7,456 nucleotides of DNA, taken from Planctomycetota bacterium (GTDB taxonomy: Bacteria > Planctomycetota > Phycisphaerae > Sedimentisphaerales > SM23-30). A model generated the notes under the pieces. The model saw nothing but the letters and a program-made list of their open reading frames with translations. It was not told where the DNA came from and searched no databases. The stretch's first letter is position 1, and each line of letters begins with the position of its first letter. The stretch covers positions 1-7,456 of the forward strand of contig JAKQBU010000183.1 in assembly GCA_029573975.1 (NCBI GenBank). The letters are read 5' to 3'. Shown piece after piece: positions 6,117 through 7,456 of this stretch. A program made the translations under genes and the position numbers.

Positions 6117-6914
6117 TTATTCCTCCCAGTACGCGGCGCCGGGCAGGCTGCCGTCCATTCGATAACCCCCATCCATCACCAGCGTCTCGCCTGTCATGTA
6201 CCGGCTGTCATCGCTGGCCAGAAAAACCACGCCCCGCGCGATCCATTCCGGCTGGGCGATCTCTTTCATCGGCACCCGCTTAAACAGGGCGTCCACCACC
6301 GGCTTGGTGTACATCGGGGTCGTCAGTTCACTATAAGTAGCCCCCGGCTCGATGCAGTTTACATTAATTTTATGCGGCGCCAGTTCCGTCGCCAACGTCC
6401 GGCTGAACGCCTCAATTGCACCCTTCGCCGCTGTATAGGCCGAACAATTCGGCTCACTGATCATCGCGTGGATGCTGGAGAAATTCACGATCCGACCGCC
6501 CTTGCCCTGCTTGATCATCTGTTTGGCCGCTTCCCGGCAGCAGATCACCACACTCGTGCAGTTGTTCCGCATAATCTCTTCATATTCTTCCGTCGTCATC
6601 TCCACCACCGGCCGCTGCAGAATCTTCGCCGCGTTATTCACCAGAATGTCAATTCGCCCGAATTTCTCCACGGTCTTTTTCACTAACGCGACGATCTGTT
6701 CTTCCTTCCGCACATCCGTCGGCACACAGATCACATCCATCCCCGTTGCCTGGGCGATCTCTTTGGCGGTCTTCTCCCCCACTTCCGGCCGCAATTCCCC
6801 GATTACCACTTTCGCCCCTTCCCTGGCAAACTCACTCGCCACCGCCTTGCCAATTCCCGCCCCGGCTCCCGTTACCATCGCCACCTTGTTTTCCAGCAAA
6901 TGTGCTTTTGCCAT
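6117..6914 (-). CDS. Classical SDR dehydrogenase (sugar or sugar-acid 1-dehydrogenase-like)
   Basis: This is a 265-residue short-chain dehydrogenase. The nucleotide motif VTGAGAGIG is at 14-22, Glu40 at the end of the second strand suggests NAD(H) rather than NADP(H), and Asp67 lies in PTDV. NNAA (93-96) stands for the usual NNAG, and Asn118 lies in RNNCTS. Catalytic Ser147, Tyr160 and Lys164 lie in FSSIHA...SAYTAAKG. The C-terminus has the family's MTGETLVMDGGY followed by a tail, RMDGSLPGAAYWEE, that I cannot match to a known specificity. Cytoplasmic oxidation of an aldose or hydroxy acid is likely from the neighbours, but the substrate is not readable. I chose ATG at 6914 because AAAGGTG lies 5 nt upstream and the protein then begins MAKAHLLENKVAMVTG, as usual. 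An ATG at 6944 would add 10 residues but has its GGAG only 1 nt away. It ends in TAA. Confidence 0.88.
   Translation of the reverse strand: MAKAHLLENKVAMVTGAGAGIGKAVASEFAREGAKVVIGELRPEVGEKTAKEIAQATGMDVICVPTDVRKEEQIVALVKKTVEKFGRIDILVNNAAKILQRPVVEMTTEEYEEIMRNNCTSVVICCREAAKQMIKQGKGGRIVNFSSIHAMISEPNCSAYTAAKGAIEAFSRTLATELAPHKINVNCIEPGATYSELTTPMYTKPVVDALFKRVPMKEIAQPEWIARGVVFLASDDSRYMTGETLVMDGGYRMDGSLPGAAYWEE
6121..6127 (-). promoter_or_regulatory. Strong ribosome site for the GTG-started M24 gene
   Basis: GGGAGGA lies 6 nt before GTG at 6114-6112 and overlaps the final Trp-Glu-Glu codons of the upstream dehydrogenase. It decides the GTG start and ties translation of the two genes together. Confidence 0.75.
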
Positions 6915-6949
6915 TTTTTCACCTTTCTGGTTAAAAAGTTCCATTCTCC

Positions 6950-6968
6950 GGCGGCCAACCCGGCCGCC
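6950..6968 (-). repeat. GC-rich inverted repeat between the regulator and the first SDR gene
   Basis: On the minus strand GGCGGCC-GGGTT-GGCCGCC forms a perfect 7-bp stem with a 5-nt loop, 15 nt after the regulator's stop and about 35 nt before the SDR start. No T run follows directly (TTTTT comes about 14 nt later), so it is a poor intrinsic terminator. It may protect or process the transcript, or partly attenuate read-through from the regulator gene. Confidence 0.5.
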
Positions 6969-6983
6969 TGTTTCCCTGAATTT

Positions 6984-7456
6984 TTACTTCTGCGTCTCTT
7001 CCAGCAATGCCTTCATATTCTTTAATACATTTTCCTTTGTATGCGCAATATGCGTCTTCAGGCATTCAAGGGCGGCCGCCTTGTCTTCCGATAACACCGC
7101 CTCAATAATCTCCATATGTTCTGTCAACGCCAGCCGCGCCCGGTCCTGATAATTCGCCTCCTTAAACCGGAACACTTCAATCCGTGCCCGCAGATTCTCC
7201 AGCATCTCCTCCAGATTCGGACATCCGGAATCCTGGGCTATCATGTTGTGCAATTGCGTGTCCAGCTTGATCTCCTTCGCCAGCATCTGCTCGGTATCCA
7301 GGCCGAGGCATTCTTCAAACTTCTTCTTCAGTGTATGCAATTGCCGGCGATCCATCTTCTCAAATGAGTATTCCAGTGCCATGCACTCCAGCCGCTTGCG
7401 GATTTCATAGATCTCGTCTATCTCTTCCATATTCATGTCTTTGACATAACAGCCGC
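6984..7456 (-). CDS. GntR-family (FadR/FCD subfamily) transcriptional regulator, partial
   Basis: The 5' end lies beyond the right edge. The frame stays open upstream of the Met at 7436, reading GCYVKDMNMEEIDEIYEIRKRLE. GCYVKD fits the end of the winged-helix wing, and DEIYEIRKRLE is the usual first helix of the FCD domain, so ATG 7436 is an internal Met and not the start. The FCD domain is all-helical. Numbered from that Met, Asp59 and His63 (KLDTQLH), His107 (LTEHMEI) and His129 (LKTHIAH) match the Asp-His-His-His metal site of the metal-binding FCD regulators, where an organic acid binds beside the metal. It probably senses a sugar-acid intermediate and controls the genes downstream; that role is inferred from position. 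It ends in TAA, 69 nt before the first SDR gene. About 70 N-terminal residues with the DNA-binding helices are missing from the window. Confidence 0.88.
   Translation of the reverse strand, partial: GCYVKDMNMEEIDEIYEIRKRLECMALEYSFEKMDRRQLHTLKKKFEECLGLDTEQMLAKEIKLDTQLHNMIAQDSGCPNLEEMLENLRARIEVFRFKEANYQDRARLALTEHMEIIEAVLSEDKAAALECLKTHIAHTKENVLKNMKALLEETQK

Noticed and set aside
6117..6944. Longer start (ATG 6944) for the first SDR
   Set aside because: Its GGAG is only 1 nt from the ATG, while ATG 6914 has AAAGGTG at good spacing and gives the usual SDR N-terminus.
4100..7450. Strong C excess on the plus strand over the SDR-M24-SDR-regulator region
   Set aside because: It follows from the G-rich codon choice of genes all coded on the minus strand. 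Strand skew of this kind is common and needs no separate element.

Overview
The window is one block of six to seven genes, all on the minus strand, so it reads from right to left. No gap between genes exceeds about 110 bases. I saw no rRNA, tRNA, CRISPR array, insertion sequence or integrase. The DNA is moderately GC-rich, with clear Shine-Dalgarno sites and G-rich coding strands. The mix is a GntR/FCD regulator, sugar-acid type SDR dehydrogenases, an M24 'Xaa-Pro' protein, a RhaT-like transporter and secreted carbohydrate-active proteins with a discoidin domain. This suggests a polysaccharide-degrading bacterium, most plausibly from the Planctomycetes-Verrucomicrobia-Lentisphaerae group. That assignment is an inference from gene content, not from a marker gene.

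Layout in transcription order. (1) 7456-6984: FCD ligand-binding part of a GntR-family regulator, with the DNA-binding half cut off by the window edge. (2) 6914-6117: classical SDR dehydrogenase. (3) 6114-4933: M24 creatinase/Xaa-Pro dipeptidase-like protein, GTG start, 2 nt after the SDR. (4) 4928-4098: second SDR, of the mannonate oxidoreductase (fructuronate reductase) type, 4 nt further on. (5) A 110-nt spacer with two dyads and a direct repeat. (6) 3987-2953: 344-residue RhaT-family sugar/proton symporter. (7) 2902-248: secreted clan-D-like (GH36-like) glycoside hydrolase with an F5/8 type C domain inserted in its barrel and an in-frame UAG at 752-754 that splits it into a 716-codon part and a 165-codon part. 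(8) 187-1: first 62 codons of another secreted protein, running off the left edge.

Read together this looks like a catabolic locus. Exported enzymes would attack a glycan, a RhaT-like symporter would import a released sugar, two NAD-type SDRs would oxidise or reduce it, and a metal-dependent FCD regulator would sense an intermediate. The substrate cannot be fixed from the sequence. The most notable points are the in-frame amber codon in an otherwise intact hydrolase reading frame, the discoidin domain nested inside the catalytic barrel, and an M24 protein tightly coupled to two sugar dehydrogenases with Glu in place of the usual first metal-binding Asp.
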